14,374 nt of DNA from Gonium pectorale (GCA_001584585.1 LSYV01000006.1:1996920-2011293); one strand, 5' to 3'. Shown: positions 1 to 7,817, counted from the stretch's first letter. Notes: generated by a model not told the origin, from the sequence alone. Numbers and translations are program-made.

Positions 1-39
1 GGGCGCTGGGGCCTGGACCGTTGTTTTGGGTTTGGCGGC

Positions 40-81
40 CCTTGCGTACTGTTTCCTGACCCTTGCGTTCTGTTTCCTGAC
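40..81. repeat. 21-bp tandem duplication, two copies
   Basis: Two head-to-tail copies of a 21-bp unit (40-60 and 61-81) ending in CTGTTTCCTGAC differ at one base. The core CTGTTTCCTG occurs again at about 184-193, in the pyrimidine tract before the candidate splice acceptor at 206. The repeat would lie in an intron if the exon at 207-446 is real. Confidence 0.85.
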
Positions 82-206
82 CTGCGGTGTCGTGATGGGG
101 CTTGGGGACAACGTGGGCAGTATCCCAGCTCCGTACCAACTCAATTTGTGGTCAATGTCTACATTTGGTCAACCCGCGTCACACTGTTTCCTGCTCCCGG
201 CGGCAG

Positions 207-446
207 GAGATCAAGGCGGAGGTCAAAGTGGAACCGAGGCAGCCCGGGTCGGCGCCCGGCAGCGCCGGCGGCGCCCCTGCGCCCGGGCCCTTCCCTGCCG
301 CTAACGGGAGCGGCGGCGGCGCAGGGCCGGCGGCGGCGCCCGCAGCAGACGCCGCCGCCGCCACGGCGGCGGGAGGGCCAACGGCCGCCGGCATGGACTG
401 GCAGCCGGGCCAGGCGGGCAGCAACGGCGGCGCCGCGCCGCAGTGA
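207..446 (+). CDS. probable terminal exon of an unknown gene (low-complexity C-terminus)
   Basis: I do not recognise this gene. A pyrimidine-rich stretch followed by CGGCAG at 201-206 resembles a splice acceptor. From 207 an open frame of 79 codons runs to a TGA at 444-446 with C/G-ending codons. It starts EIKAEVKVEP, which holds two overlapping matches to the sumoylation consensus (IKAE, VKVE), and continues as Ala/Gly/Pro-rich, probably disordered sequence with a late MDWQPGQ. It reads as the tail of a nuclear or regulatory protein, but that is inference. The start codon and upstream exons are outside the window, or in 1-206, which shows none. No TGTAA signal appears within 500 bp downstream, which weakens the call. 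High G+C also makes chance open frames common. Confidence 0.35.
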   Translation, partial: EIKAEVKVEPRQPGSAPGSAGGAPAPGPFPAANGSGGGAGPAAAPAADAAAATAAGGPTAAGMDWQPGQAGSNGGAAPQ

Positions 447-2313
447 TGAGCCAGCACCAGCGACCCGACGGATGCATGTCAGTGCAGAGTGCCGTACTGT
501 GCGCATGCGCCGTACTGCAAACTCCGCGTCCGGCGTCGCGCCCCTCGTCAGGGGGAGCTTGGGGAAACCGTTCTGCGTGGTGTCGGTTGCGAACTTACGA
601 ATCATGAGATTCATGACGAAGCGGCGGCGGCTGTGGCCTTGTTCTAAATCTAATGCTAAATCGATAAGGGACTGTCGTCGTGGTGCATGCGGGCAATCGG
701 GCCGCACCCGCCGCAATAACGCCGATTGGCGCCGACGGTTGGCACATGCGACGTTGGCACGGTGGGGGGATGACGTTCCGCCGGGTAAGATAGGTGCTTT
801 GGGCTGTACGTGCTTGTGTGCGCTTCTGTGCGCTGTTGGCCATATCCCATATGCGAACGATTAAACTAGTTTTGTTGGAGTTTCAGCTGTCAACGCTGTG
901 TTGGGTTGGCGATCCCGCCAGTCCGCTCGCCTCAGTGTGCGGTTCCTGCGCCAGGCCCCCGCGTGTGCGCTGCTGCGTGCGGGGTGGGGTGGGGGGCTGC
1001 AGCAGCAGCCCGGCGCCGCCTCGGCCTCGCCTGCCCGCCCCCGGCCGTCGCGCTCCGCCCGCTTTATCTGGAACGGTTGGCGGTTGCGCATACGACGGTT
1101 GGAGATGCAGGACATCGTAAGACGCAGGCGTTCCAGGGGCGCCTGTGTGCCGCACGGGGGCGTCGTTGTGCCATGGGCAACCTCACGATGGAGGGGGGGA
1201 TAGTGGCAGCTCATTGGCAGAACCGCGGCGCGAACGGAGCCACTGTGAGCTTGTCATTGGAGGTACCGTACCGGCCTGGATGTGCCGCCCGCCGGAGATG
1301 CTCTGGGAACGGTGAGGTGTGGCATTATCACGACGCACATGATTGGCTCACCCGTACGCGCGAAGCGGCGGCACGCGGCATCTGCTGACCAGGAGCACCG
1401 GTTGGCCGATTGGCCATTTCCCGAAGGGAACCAGGACCACCGCCGTCTTGTGCGGCTTGCCCGTACGCGCGGGTGCGTCCGATTGTTGCACGTCGTGAGG
1501 GCGGACTTGCGGTGGGTGGGAAGCTCCCCACCATCAGGCCCTCTAAGGGCGCCACGTTGAGGGTGTGTAATCGAGCATTGAAGGTCCTCACGGTATTGGC
1601 TGAAGGCCACAGCGCAAAAATCCGGAAACAACTCCTTCATGAGCGTGCCGTACGGTACGAGAAATCGCACGCCGATGCACCTGACATGCTACAGCAGCAC
1701 ACAGACGGGCGATGCCCTCCTACACGTGGCAAGCTGCGTCCGGCGCGAAGCCCCGCTCCTCCTTACCCGCCGGGCTTGGCCGGACGTCCCCGCCGCCCCC
1801 GGTGCCGTCGGCGGCGATGCGAGGGAGGCGCTGGAGGCGGAGGCGCGCCGCTCGATGGCGGCACGGCGCCGGCGCGGACGGTACCGCACGATGTGAAAAT
1901 GACGCCGCTGCCGGCGCTGGTGCGGGCGGGCCGCTGGCCGGTGCGACCCATGACGGCACCTTTCATGCGTTTACGGGGACGTCTGGGTGTGGGGAGTCGT
2001 GAGCGAGGCCCTTGGAGGCCAACGCCGCCGTCACGTCATGGTGCCTCACACGGCTTGTACCAGGCACCCATTGGCCGGGAAGGCGGGGAAGGCTTGTTCC
2101 GGTTCCGGATCCCACCACGCACAGGCTGCGCTCGCTCGCCGTTTCGTTAGCAGCTGACCACCTATTCAAGGAGCGGCGGCGGACGCCCGCAGCAAGCGCC
2201 ACGGTTGGCCCTCGCTGCTGCCCCGTTCCCCTCGCAGCGAGTGGCACGACGTCACGCAGGGCCGCGATTACCAGTGCCGCGCCGACTGGCTGCTATAGCT
2301 GTCACCATCGGCG
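447..2313. other. no convincing gene
   Basis: Many open frames overlap here on both strands, but none shows a recognisable domain, consistent codon bias or a credible start. The best of a poor set is a + strand frame at 1639-1896 ending in a basic, helix-like stretch (ALEAEARRSMAARRRRGR); it has no supporting splice or start signals that I trust. A single TGTAA lies at 1566-1570. The stretch is probably intergenic or intronic. Confidence 0.5.
491..517. repeat. direct repeat around a perfect 10-bp palindrome
   Basis: GCCGTACTG occurs at 491-499 and again at 509-517, with an 18 bp period. The perfect palindrome GCGCATGCGC (501-510) lies between and partly overlaps the second copy. It is short enough to be chance in GC-rich DNA. 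Confidence 0.5.
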
Positions 2314-2502
2314 GTGGCGCCGCTGCTGCAGCAGCCAGGGGCGCCGCACATGGGGCTGGACCTGGCCGCGCTGGCGGCGGGCGGCAGCGGCGGCGGCGGG
2401 GCTCCCGACGGCCGGACGGTGACTGTAATCGGGACGGTGTGGCTGGCCAACTCGTCCCACGCCCCGGCGTTCCGCCTGGTGGCCGCGCCGCTGCCCTCGC
2501 AG
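2314..2502 (+). CDS. candidate internal exon of an unknown Ala-rich protein
   Basis: Not recognised. The frame encodes HMGLDLAALAAGG, a Gly-rich linker, then a beta-strand-like segment (TVTVIGTVWLANSSHAPAF) and RLVAAPLPSQ. It ends exactly at a CAG|GTGGGG donor-like site (2502/2503); without splicing a TAA follows two codons later at 2509-2511. An acceptor-like CTGCTGCAG ending at 2331 or 2334 could mark the true 5' border, giving phase 0 at 2335. The 3' border is also phase 0, so it is compatible with joining to the frame beginning at 3297. Codon use is C/G-ending. The real exon limits are uncertain, and it could be a relic rather than an expressed exon. Confidence 0.35.
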
Positions 2503-2683
2503 GTGGGGTAATGAAGAAGGGAAACGGGTCGCGTCGCGGACACCGAATCGCATACTCATTAGAAGGAGTAGTGGCGGTCTTGGCGTAGTTCTCGCAGGTG
2601 GGGGGCTTTGACGGGCTGGGGTGGGGTGAGAGAGGTGAAGAGGCAAGCCGCAAAACCACAGGGAGTTACCTGTTGGGCATCAC

Positions 2684-2844
2684 GGATGTGGGACAGATAG
2701 GCGGGGTTCGCCTCATGCTGTATAGACCTCGCCAGGATGGGCACCAGTGTGAGTGGTCGGGCTGGGGCAGAGGCAGTGATATGATTGGAGCGGGTGTGGG
2801 ACAGGTGGGCCCAACCCCTAGGAACCCTTGCCAGGATCGGCACC
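2684..2844. repeat. diverged tandem duplication, period about 106 bp
   Basis: The left copy, from GGATGTGGGACAGATAGG (about 2684) to GCCAGGATGGGCACCA (2731-2746), is matched by GGGTGTGGGACAGGTGGG (about 2791) and GCCAGGATCGGCACCA (2829-2844). The middle of the units has diverged. Read on the minus strand, both copies give a VPILAR element followed by an LSH element, but no real gene is evident there. Confidence 0.65.
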
Positions 2845-2932
2845 AAGATGTGCCTGCGCTGTGCGAGCCGAATGGCGATCGCCTCCCCACCCGACTCCGA
2901 GCTGATCTGGACGCCCGTGCCAACACAACAGT

Positions 2933-3180
2933 GCAGCCAGGCTGGCTATCTTGAACGTTTTTTTTGGGAAAACGCCCCTTTGTGGGGCGGGCCCAGACGA
3001 AAAGTGGGGTTCGGAAGAAGGGGTGCTCCAACGGAAAACCCAGCCCTTGAAAGGGGCTCCGTCTATGGAGCGGACGAAAATGCCCATCCGGAGGGGGTCC
3101 CGGGACGAAACACCTCGTCGAGTTGCAAGCTTTCTCGTCGGGCCAAACGAATGGCCCCGACGGAAGATAGCCAGGCTGCC
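2933..3180. mobile_element. hairpin-rich element closed by imperfect terminal inverted repeats (MITE-like)
   Basis: CTGGCTATCTT at 2942-2952 is exactly inverted at 3164-3174, and the match extends outward to GCAGCC (2933-2938) against GGCTGC (3174-3179) if a four-base AGGC insertion is allowed on the left. Inside are an eight-T run and at least five self-complementary blocks: 2973-2989 (CGCCCC/GGGGCG), 3042-3058, 3056-3071 (GCTCC/GGAGC), the perfect palindrome GTCCCGGGAC at 3097-3106, 3104-3119 (GACGA/TCGTC), and 3136-3162 (CGTCGGGCC/GGCCCCGACG, one bulge). No transposase is encoded, and no target-site duplication is clear. It sits in the candidate intron between 2502 and 3297. A structured RNA is an alternative reading. 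Confidence 0.45.
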
Positions 3181-3296
3181 CGCAGCCGCAGCAGCTCCTC
3201 CGCCCGCAGCCCGCGATGCCGTTCCTCCTGGACCTTCCTAAGCTGTGAGTGGTAACGGCCGCGCCGTTCCCGCCGGCCGCAGCCGCGGCGCCGCAG

Positions 3297-3584
3297 CAGC
3301 CCTTGGTCCCCCTGGACGTCCCCCTCCTCGCGCCCGCGGCCTCCCGCGGCGGCCTCGGCGCGGCGCTGCGGTGGCTGGGCGCCCTGCACTATGCGGCCCT
3401 CCGCGTCTCCGCTGCCCCGCTGCGGGGCCAGGGGCCAGGGCAGGGAGGTGGCGCCGCTGGCGGCGGCGTGGGCGGAGGCAATATGGCGCGGGCGTCAGCG
3501 GGCGGCACGGAGGATGACGGCCTGCAGGACTGCCTGCACACGGCGGTGCTGCTGGTTGGGGGCGGCGCGGGCGGCGTCCTCCAG
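3297..3584 (+). CDS. candidate internal exon, same unknown gene as 2314-2502
   Basis: Not recognised. CCGCAG (3291-3296) offers an acceptor, and the frame then starts in phase 0 with QPLVPLDVPLLAPAAS, followed by LRWLGALHYAALRVSAAPLRG, a Gly-rich linker and a hydrophobic segment (LHTAVLLVGGGAGGVLQ). A CAG|GTGCTG donor-like site at 3584/3585 ends it in phase 0; unspliced, a TGA follows at 3603-3605. The element HYAALRVSAAPL resembles HAPAFRLVAAPL in the 2314-2502 frame, which suggests a repeated beta-strand module in one protein. If joined, the intron would be 794 bp and carry the inverted-repeat element. Exon borders are inferred by eye. Confidence 0.35.
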
Positions 3585-3849
3585 GTGCTGTGGGCTGTGG
3601 GCTGACGGGGCACCGGTGTATTGTGGTCGCGCCTTCGTGTACGGCTTAACGACCGGGGTGAAACAGGAGATTGCCATGAGAGGTGAGGTATGGTAAAGAA
3701 GGGAAAGAGCGATTTGGCGGGTGGGTATTGCTGCCGGCGGAGGGACTGCACGTGCTGCAGGTACGGCACCGCGCCCCACTAAGAGCGGAAAGCTGTTGTT
3801 GTGGTAAAAGCTGTGGCACGTCGGTGCCTACAGCAGCGCCTTGCTGCGC

Positions 3850-5038
3850 ATACGGGTTCGAGCCGAAACGGGTCTGCGCCCGTTTCCCTCTGCAACAGTC
3901 GGCCCTGGGGCCCTGGCGCCGCTCGCTGGAGTTGACGAGCGGCGCGCAGGTCTTGGCGCCATCGGCCGGTGCTATGGCGAGGCAGCGTTGGTTACAGCTG
4001 CTCTCGTGTCGCTGGCGGGGGCGCTGTCCGCCGTGCCCGCGGCGGTGCTCCTTGCGTCGGTCGTCGCACGGGTGCGTGCCTTGACGGCCCCCACGACGGT
4101 CCTGGCGGGAGGAACACTCCCGGCGTCGGCGTCGGCGCCGCCAGCGTCGGCGCCGCCGCGGCCGTCAGCGGGAGTTTGCTGCTGGAGCGGCACCGCCACC
4201 TCGCCTGGCTGCTGTACTACGCTGCGTACGGCGCGTCGGCGGCCCCGGCAGTGGCGGCAGCGCTGCTGGCGGCAGCGGGCGAGGCGGCGGCAGCTGTTGC
4301 GGTGTTGGCGACGGAGGGCCGCGCGTTGGACGCCATCGTGCTGGGATCACGCCGGCTGGCGGCGACGGTGCCGCAGACTCTGGCGGCACTGGCAGCGGCG
4401 GCGGGCCGGTGGACGGCGCCGTCCGACGGCGACCAATGGGGCCACCTGTTGGCGGCGCTGCATTGCGTGGCGCTAGCCTGCGCCGCCAGTGGTGCTGTCG
4501 GAGCCGCCGCCGGCAGGACAACAATTGCTGGCGTGGCGCGTGGGACCGGGGCCGGGGTCGGATCCGTGCCTTGGTCGCGTTTGGTGATAGCGGCTGGTGT
4601 GGCGCTGCTGTGCCAAGCCTGGTTGCTGGGGTCCCCTGCTGCGGCCCATGCGGTTGTGGCGGCGCTGGCCATGTGCCAGCTGCTGGCCGCCCTGGCAAGC
4701 TGCCGACGCCGACGCCTGCGGTTACTACGTTGGAAGGCAGTGATGACAAGAGTGCTGCTGCGCGCCATCGCTGGAACTATGAAAGTGGAGCACGCCTTGA
4801 CCCGCGCTTCCTGTTACCTGTGACAAGAAACCTGGCACTGGCATCTGTCCAGCGCTTGCTGAGGCGACTGGGTGAAGGACAGCGTTTTCCGCAGCCCGTT
4901 TCCCGGCTGCCTTCCCCGTTTCTGATTCTCTTTTTTTCCTGTCACTCTTCCCCGTTGCGTGCCCCCAAAACTGGATGCCTGCCCGAGATGCGTGCCAGAA
5001 ACCACACGAGCCAGAGCTACGCAGTCACAACCCAGTAG
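3850..5038 (+). pseudogene. Ala-rich membrane protein gene region with frame changes
   Basis: Not recognised. Three + strand segments read as one protein but lie in different frames. The first (about 3880-4080) has a hydrophobic run (EAALVTAALVSLAGALSAVP...) likely to span a membrane. The second (about 4150-4700) contains LLLERHRHLAWLLYYAAYG, a long Ala-rich helical stretch, and two adjacent hydrophobic segments at 4575-4700 (VIAAGVALLCQAWLLG and VVAALAMCQLLAALAS). The third (about 4690-5036, stop TAG) gives a soluble-looking tail with ARLDPRFLLPVTRNL and SVQRLLRRLGEG. The middle frame would otherwise run to a TGA at 4821-4823. An intron could explain the first change, as GTGCGTGCC at 4072 looks like a donor, but no acceptor restores phase cleanly. 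Decay or sequence error is as likely. It may continue the gene of 2314-3584. Confidence 0.4.
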
Positions 5039-5166
5039 GACCGAGTACCTTTGCTCGCGGTTACTATCTAAGATCACTGCGTTCCTCCGGTAGTAACCTA
5101 GGTTTGGCGCTACGGGTCTTAGGAAGCGAATGGACCTCAGCCGAGGGCCTTACACACGCAGAGCAG

Positions 5167-5196
5167 GCGGGGTGAAGGCCCGAGCCTACACCCCGC
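5167..5196. repeat. strong hairpin, 13-nt arms with one mismatch
   Basis: The arms GCGGGGTGAAGGC (5167-5179) and GCCTACACCCCGC (5184-5196) pair over 12 of 13 positions (a single A-A mismatch) around a CCGA loop. A stem this long is unlikely by chance in 30 nt. It may be a relic of a mobile element or an RNA structure; no T-run follows it. Confidence 0.7.
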
Positions 5197-5290
5197 ACGA
5201 GCGGGCCAGGCGCAACAAGCGTTCTGCGGCGCCCACACAACCCACAGCCAACAGCAACAACGCGGGCAAGCAACAGGGCGGGTGGGTGGG

Positions 5291-5306
5291 GCCACCACAC
5301 GGTGGC
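5291..5306. repeat. short perfect hairpin
   Basis: GCCACC (5291-5296) and GGTGGC (5301-5306) pair perfectly across an ACAC loop, about 95 bp after the stronger hairpin at 5167-5196. It could be chance in GC-rich DNA. Confidence 0.5.
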
Positions 5307-5781
5307 ACTAAAAAGCAACGAGCTCTGTAGTGGTAGGCAGAATGCCTGACACTGGCTCGTTGCGCGCCAAAAGACCGGCGCTGCTGCCGTACAACCGCTA
5401 AGACCCTCCTCGCCAAACCATCTAGTAGGTCGAGCCCTGGCCGAGCTTGATGGCGTGCCAGGGATGCCGTGTGCCTGGGAGTGCCGTACATGTCACCGTA
5501 GAGGCGGGCTCCCTCTTTCTCTGCAGGTTTCTCTTTTGTCACATAATTCGGGCGCGGAGCGCCGGGTCCACGGTCGCCGTTTGGGCGTTTTTGTGTGAGC
5601 GCAGATGCCGTACATGGATGGCTACTGGGCGATGGGGCCCGTGGAGGTTGCACTTGTTGGCGTTCTGCCCTTCTTGGGGCTGCCCCCTGGGTGCAGCACG
5701 GTGGGTTGGTGAGTGGTGACTGGGACATACCTTGGTCCCCTTGTATCATACACTGGTTGTATGGTTATATAGTACGGTCGG

Positions 5782-5793
5782 TACTGTACAGTA
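5782..5793. repeat. perfect 12-bp palindrome in an AT-rich patch
   Basis: TACTGTACAGTA is self-complementary. It follows AGTAC...GTACT (5771-5785), itself a five-base stem, and a TATATA at 5766-5771. The patch at about 5735-5830 is noticeably more AT-rich than its surroundings. A TATA-like element on either strand is possible but has no good gene to serve. Confidence 0.55.
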
Positions 5794-5865
5794 TACCTTT
5801 TGAGCACTTCCTACTCATTCAGTTTTCACTCACACTCTTCCGTCGTACTGCGTGATGGGCGGGAG

Positions 5866-5897
5866 TGACGGCATGTACGTATGACGGCATGTACGTC
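5866..5897. repeat. 16-bp tandem duplication
   Basis: TGACGGCATGTACGT plus one variable base occurs twice in a row (5866-5881 and 5882-5897), differing only at the last base. This looks like a recent slippage duplication in non-coding DNA. Confidence 0.85.
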
Positions 5898-6019
5898 TTT
5901 CGCACGTTGTGCAGCGAACGGGCACCACCAGCGGCCGCGTGCTACAGCAAAGCTTTAGCATGACGCGCGTGTAAGCAGGGCAGGGCGTGTGCGGGGGTCC
6001 GGCACGGTAGATAGAGAAG

Positions 6020-6042
6020 ACATGTGTAATTCTTACACATGT
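6020..6042. terminator. perfect 10-bp hairpin with TGTAA on both strands
   Basis: ACATGTGTAA (6020-6029) and TTACACATGT (6033-6042) form a perfect stem with a TTC loop. Each arm carries TGTAA in its own 5'-3' sense, so the site presents the algal polyadenylation signal to transcripts from both sides. A bidirectional 3'-end signal is an inference; no confident gene ends nearby. It may simply be an inverted repeat. Confidence 0.4.
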
Positions 6043-6290
6043 GATGCTTGCGTACAATGTGCGCACTTGTCAGCGTGTCATAACAAACTCAGGCTTGCCA
6101 GTTCACCGAACACCGCCGCCACAGTATTGTGCAGACAAGCAACGAGCCGTCGCCGACGTAGGACCCGGTGGTCAAGCCCAGAAACGTTCGTTGTTGTAGC
6201 ACCCGCGTGCCCGCAGGTGCAGCCGCGCCACGAAATGCACCATAGCCATGCGTACCGTGTAAATCCGCTCATTGACCTTGGATGAATGCG

Positions 6291-7146
6291 TTAATTCTCG
6301 TACGACTCAGGAAGTGCCTCATCAGCTAAAACCCTGTGATCGTAGTTCCGGCAGGTTACATTTATGCATAAGCACTTGCCGCTCGCCTCCTGTATAGCTT
6401 GCGGCGGGTTCACCCAATACCACAGTGAGCACAGTGCTGTAACATGACGAACCCGGACGCCAGAGGTAGCAAGCGGCGAGTCCGATGAAGGACGGAGATA
6501 TTGACGGTGCGGCGTAAGCAGGCATCCGCAACTTAGAATGTCCAATTATGAAAGATTCGAGCATTTCGAAGATGCCATAGGGCTGCTGGGCGGCTCCATA
6601 GCCGCGGAGGCGAACCTGCATCGCTATGGAAGCGGCGGCGAGCGTACACTTCCAGCGCATTTCGCTGCGGAAAAAAACTGCTCAAGCAAGCGTACCTTAT
6701 CGTTTGAATGGAACATTAGGTCGCCTCCATCTGACAGGATAGGCAAGTAAACTGCCCCGAGGTTCATGCCGTGCTGGCTCATACCCGGCTCCAGGCGGTC
6801 GGCTCCAGAGCCCCTGGTGAACATGAGCCCTTTGAGAATCCATCCCTCAGTGAATCCATGCTCGAGGGGCCCCGCCGTGCTCTTTGGTAGACTCGTCAAG
6901 CAAGTACGCACTGGCGACGATAGAGAGGCTTGTATGGGGCCCGTTACTAGCCTTCAGGGTTGCCGCACATCCATATCCAATTCCCATGCATCGATGCCCC
7001 TTTGAGCCAGGATCCAAGTTACCCAGGATCCTGATTCTTTTCTCTGAGTGTCCTGAAAAGGAATGACCTCTCCCTCAACAGGAAGCAAATATTCACTTGT
7101 CATTTCGCCCTTGGGCAAGAGGGTGTATGTAGCTGCTATTGACGAA
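6291..7146 (-). other. lower-GC patch with weak minus-strand reading frames
   Basis: Read on the minus strand, three successive segments in different frames look mildly protein-like: one ending at 6954 (contains GEMTSEYLLPVEGEVIPF and SGSWVTWILAQRGID), a short one around 6850-6960 (contains SIVASAYLLDESTKEHGG), and one at 6911-6624 (contains PGMSQHGMNLGAVYLPILSD). Two further overlapping frames cover 6660-6291. Codon use is unbiased, unlike the genes on either side, and no family is recognised. This is either a decayed insertion of foreign origin or chance open frames in DNA of moderate G+C; chance is the safer reading. Confidence 0.15.
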
Positions 7147-7148
7147 AA

Positions 7149-7817
7149 ATGGCGCAGCCACTTGTGCACGTTGAAATGACGAATGCAGCAGCAGGACTCG
7201 CCCAGGCCCAGGCAGGACTCACCCAGGCTTCGATGGCGCTTCAAGCGGCAGGCGCGGCATTCTCCGGAGGGCAACCTCCTTCGTGGGCGCAAGGCCTCGT
7301 TCAGCCGCTCCTGCAGCAGCTGGCGACCATGCAGCAACAGTTCACGGGCGTGACGGAGCAGTTCACGGCCGTGAAGGAGCAGCTCACGGGCAACACCCAG
7401 CAGCTGGCGACCATGCAGCATCAGGTCACGGCCGTGCAGGAGCAGCTCACGGGTAACACGCAGCAGCTGGCGACCATGCAGCAGCAGGTCACGGCCGTGC
7501 AGGAGCAGCTCACGTGTAACACCCAGCAGCTGACGACCGTTCTCGTGAATCTGGTTCCGTATCGCGCCGCTTCAGCTCGCGCGCACAACGCGTCTGCGCC
7601 GAGCGACGAGACGCCGCTGCTGGAGGTGCCTATCGAGCTGGCGCAGGGCTTCGGCCAGGTCCCCGCCAACTTCCCCAAGAACCGCGCGGCCCTGAAGTCC
7701 ATGGACATCCAGACGCTTAGCCAGCTCCTGCAAGACTACGGCATTGTGCCCGGCCCGACGGTTGACGTGTGCATCATGCAGCTTGCCCATCACATCGCCC
7801 TTAACATGCCACGCTAA
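7149..7817 (+). CDS. coiled-coil repeat protein with conserved-looking C-terminal motif
   Basis: This is the clearest complete gene: 222 residues, uninterrupted, ATG in good context (GAAAAATGG), TAA at 7815-7817, strong C/G third-position bias. Residues 1-56 are Ala/Gln-rich. Residues 57-130 form a coiled coil of near-identical units (one of 28, then two of 21 residues, then a partial one) with the pattern QLATMQQQVTAVQEQLTGNT. The C-terminal third starts with RAHNAS (144-149), then LLEVP, NFPKNRAALKSM (174-185), a helix ending LLQDYG (193-198) and LAHHI (212-216). From memory, this arrangement (coiled coil, R-x-N-S, FP, LL-x2-YG, LA-x-HI) resembles uncharacterised proteins common in basidiomycete fungi; the helix-turn-helix spacing is also loosely SAP-like. 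Function is unknown. There is no signal peptide or membrane segment, so a soluble oligomeric protein is likely. Confidence 0.8.
   Translation: MAQPLVHVEMTNAAAGLAQAQAGLTQASMALQAAGAAFSGGQPPSWAQGLVQPLLQQLATMQQQFTGVTEQFTAVKEQLTGNTQQLATMQHQVTAVQEQLTGNTQQLATMQQQVTAVQEQLTCNTQQLTTVLVNLVPYRAASARAHNASAPSDETPLLEVPIELAQGFGQVPANFPKNRAALKSMDIQTLSQLLQDYGIVPGPTVDVCIMQLAHHIALNMPR
7317..7547 (+). repeat. 63-bp in-frame tandem repeat (21 residues) with an 84-bp first unit
   Basis: Units start at CAGCTGGCGACCATGCAG: 7317-7400 (84 bp), 7401-7463 (63 bp), 7464-7526 (63 bp), and a partial unit from 7527. The two 63-bp units are nearly identical in DNA, including silent positions, so the expansion is recent. Lengths of 63 and 84 bp equal three and four heptads, so register is preserved. 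Confidence 0.9.

Larger units (their letters stand above)
5039..7148. other. gene-poor stretch; short hairpins and weak frames only
   Basis: No recognisable gene. A + strand frame at 5130-5332 starts with a real ATG and encodes 66 basic residues, but the two hairpins listed separately fall inside it and nothing supports translation. A minus-strand frame at 5749-5186 is longer (187 codons, with a hydrophobic run near its end) but lacks the C/G third-position bias of real genes here. TGTAA motifs occur at 5970-5974, 6025-6029 and 6258-6262. Confidence 0.45.

Noticed and set aside
148..864. + strand open frame of 238 codons
   Set aside because: Arg-rich with no domain or acceptable start. It overlaps the better exon candidate at 207-446 in another frame.
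3840..3880. GGGTTCGAGCC, resembling a tRNA T-arm
   Set aside because: No acceptor, D-arm or anticodon stem can be laid out upstream. The sequence fits a coding frame.
5186..5749. Minus-strand frame of 187 codons with an ATG and a hydrophobic run
   Set aside because: Third codon positions are unbiased, there is no family resemblance, and the TATATA nearby sits too close to the ATG to act as its promoter.
6954..7421. Minus-strand frame overlapping the coiled-coil gene
   Set aside because: Its first two thirds are the reverse of the coding repeat at 7149-7421; only the last third (before 7148) is independent, and that lacks codon bias.
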